From Roseovarius sp. MMSF_3281 (lineage in GTDB: Bacteria; Pseudomonadota; Alphaproteobacteria; Rhodobacterales; Rhodobacteraceae), in assembly GCF_030733685.1 (NCBI RefSeq), contig NZ_JASHIM010000004.1:124001-188000 (forward strand): DNA of 64,000 nucleotides. The letters are read 5' to 3'. Positions 62,683-64,000 of this stretch are shown here, piece after piece. The position numbers were made by a program, and so were the translations under genes. Numbering within the stretch: position 1 is the stretch's first letter; each line of letters begins with the position of its first letter. Below the pieces are notes generated by a model that searched no databases, had not been told where the DNA came from, and worked only from the letters and a program-made list of their open reading frames with translations.

Positions 62683-63684
62683 ATGAAATTCCTGACAGCC
62701 GCTGCCACGGCGCTGGCCCTGAGTGTTTCGGCCACCGCCGTTTCCGCTGCCTGTGACGATGGTGAAATCGTCGTCAAGTTCAGCCACGTCACCAACACCG
62801 ACAAGCACCCCAAGGGCATCGCCGCCTCGCTGCTGGAAAAGCGCGTGAACGAGGAGATGGACGGCAAGATGTGCATGGAGGTCTTCCCGAACTCCACGCT
62901 CTACAACGACAACAAGGTGCTCGAAGCCATGCTTCAGGGCGATGTGCAACTCGCCGCGCCCTCGCTGTCGAAGTTCGAGAAGTTCACCAAGCAGTTCCGC
63001 CTGTTTGACCTGCCCTTCATGTTCAAGGACATCAACGCCGTGGATGCTTTCCAGGCCTCCGACAACGGTCAGGCCCTGCTCGATTCCATGCAGCGCCGCG
63101 GCCTGCAGGGGCTCGCCTACTGGCACAACGGCATGAAGCAGATGTCGGCCAACGTGCCGCTGATCGAACCCTCGGATGCCGAAGGCCTCAAGTTCCGCGT
63201 GCAGTCCTCCGACGTGCTTGTCGCGCAAATGGAAGCCATCGGCGGCAGCCCGCAGAAAATGGCCTTCTCCGAGGTTTACGGCGCGCTGCAACAGGGTGTT
63301 GTCGACGGTCAGGAAAACACCTGGTCCAACATCTACGGCAAGAAGTTCTTCGAGGTGCAGGACGGGATCACCGAGACCAACCACGGCATCATCGACTATC
63401 TTGTCGTGACCAACATCGACTGGCTCAACGGTCTGGACGAGGACGTGCGCGAGCAGTTCCTCACCATCCTTGACGAAGTGACCACCACCCGCAACAGCGA
63501 GTCGGCCAAGGTCAACCAGGAGGCCAAGCAGGCGATCGTCGATGCCGGTGGCGAGGTGCGTCAGCTGACCGCCGAACAGCGCGCGGCGTGGGTCGAAGTG
63601 ATGAAGCCCGTCTGGGAGCAATTCAAGGATGACGTCGGCCAGGAAAACATCGACGCCGCGCAAGAGATCAACGCCAGCATGTAA
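62683..63684 (+). CDS. dctP: C4-dicarboxylate TRAP binding protein DctP
   Basis: 333 aa from ATG 62683, with GGGAGGAGA upstream and a signal peptide ending VSA-ACDDG. It follows the Rhodobacter capsulatus DctP pattern: FSHVTN, VFPNSTLYNDNKVLEAMLQG, APSLSKFEKFT, LAYWHNGMKQMSAN and LKFRVQSSDVL with the carboxylate-binding arginine, then QENTWSNIY. It binds malate, succinate or fumarate in the periplasm. The position right after dctBD supports the substrate. Confidence 0.92.
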   Translation: MKFLTAAATALALSVSATAVSAACDDGEIVVKFSHVTNTDKHPKGIAASLLEKRVNEEMDGKMCMEVFPNSTLYNDNKVLEAMLQGDVQLAAPSLSKFEKFTKQFRLFDLPFMFKDINAVDAFQASDNGQALLDSMQRRGLQGLAYWHNGMKQMSANVPLIEPSDAEGLKFRVQSSDVLVAQMEAIGGSPQKMAFSEVYGALQQGVVDGQENTWSNIYGKKFFEVQDGITETNHGIIDYLVVTNIDWLNGLDEDVREQFLTILDEVTTTRNSESAKVNQEAKQAIVDAGGEVRQLTAEQRAAWVEVMKPVWEQFKDDVGQENIDAAQEINASM

Positions 63685-63716
63685 ACCGCCGCGCGTGTCC
63701 TGACACGCAAGGCTTG

Positions 63717-63748
63717 GGGCGGGCCTGTGGCAATGGGCCCGCCCTTTT
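63717..63748 (+). repeat. Intercistronic hairpin after dctP
   Basis: GGGCGGGCC (63717-63725) pairs with GGCCCGCCC (63736-63744), followed by TTTT. It sits between dctP and dctQ and probably causes partial termination, so that binding protein exceeds permease. Confidence 0.65.
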
Positions 63749-63774
63749 CACACCCAATCCGCGGGAGGGGGCAA

Positions 63775-64000
63775 ATGCAAACCGCACGCAGCTTCGGCGA
63801 CAAGATCGAGGAAACGATCATCGCCACGCTTCTGGGCCTGATGACGGTGGTGACCTTCGCCAATGTCGTTGCCCGGTACCTGTTCAATTCCAACATTCTC
63901 TGGGCGCTCGAACTGACCGTATTCATGTTCGGCTGGCTGGTGCTTCTGGGCGCATCCTACGCGGTCAAGAAACACGCGCACCTCGGTGTCGATGCCATCG
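63775..64000 (+). CDS. dctQ: TRAP small permease DctQ (3' end outside window)
   Basis: The first 75 codons are in the window, from ATG 63775 after GGGAGGGGG. The text MQTARSFGDKIEETI, then a hydrophobic helix and VARYLFNSNILWALELTVFM, then VKKHAHLGVDAI, matches the DctQ family, including the conserved lysine/histidine loop. It is the small membrane subunit of the dicarboxylate TRAP system; dctM is expected next. Confidence 0.9.
   Translation, partial: MQTARSFGDKIEETIIATLLGLMTVVTFANVVARYLFNSNILWALELTVFMFGWLVLLGASYAVKKHAHLGVDAI

Overview
The window looks like chromosomal DNA of a marine alphaproteobacterium of the Roseobacter/Rhodobacteraceae type. This rests on high GC, tightly packed operons with ATGA start/stop overlaps, five TRAP transporter systems in 64 kb, a CbiZ-type cobalamin salvage gene and a DctBD-TRAP dicarboxylate locus. 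No species can be named from the sequence alone.

Layout. 1-3.8 kb: 3' part of a very large Sel1-repeat protein ending in a CHAT (caspase-like) protease domain. 3.98-7.85 kb: zinc homeostasis, with znuA facing zur-znuC-znuB and then a DUF2478 protein. 7.9-13.3 kb: an AMP-forming acyl-CoA ligase and a TRAP operon (minus strand) facing a MarR-like regulator. 13.4-17.5 kb: an RND efflux adaptor and pump. 17.7-23.2 kb: a cobalamin riboswitch driving btuB, btuF, btuC, btuD and cbiZ. 23.3-27.2 kb: a 45-codon remnant of an acyl-CoA ligase, then a TeaABCD-like (ectoine-type) TRAP operon ending in a universal stress protein. 27.5-35.6 kb: iron/siderophore uptake, with two paralogous TonB receptors flanking a complete FatB/CeuE-type ABC transporter and a DUF2218 gene. 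35.8-38.5 kb: LysR regulator facing an aminotransferase-RidA pair. 38.5-48.7 kb: a catabolic island bounded by two copies of a 118-bp double-hairpin repeat. It holds a LysR regulator, aspartate dehydrogenase, a PLP dehydratase, D-carbamoylase, a TRAP transporter, a hydantoinase, an Asp/Glu/hydantoin racemase and a 2-hydroxyacid dehydrogenase. 48.8-50.6 kb: lepA. 51.3-57.2 kb: GMC oxidoreductase facing a TRAP operon with a Tat-type signal, then an IclR regulator. 57.3-64 kb: two histidine kinases, a DctD-like regulator, then dctP and the start of dctQ.

How the genes work together. The island at 38.5-48.7 kb encodes the three classical steps of hydantoin use (racemase, hydantoinase, N-carbamoyl-D-amino acid hydrolase). 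It also has its own TRAP importer and downstream amino/keto-acid enzymes, so it is read as a scavenging pathway for cyclic ureides or N-carbamoyl compounds. The dct locus combines a DctD with a degenerate AAA+ domain (no GAFTGA loop, no canonical Walker A lysine) with a pair of GTGCG-N6-CGCAC dyads upstream of dctP and a possible -24/-12 promoter. These features conflict mechanistically and are worth testing.

No tRNA, rRNA, CRISPR array, prophage or complete insertion sequence was seen. All functional statements come from motif reading and recalled family features; no search was run.
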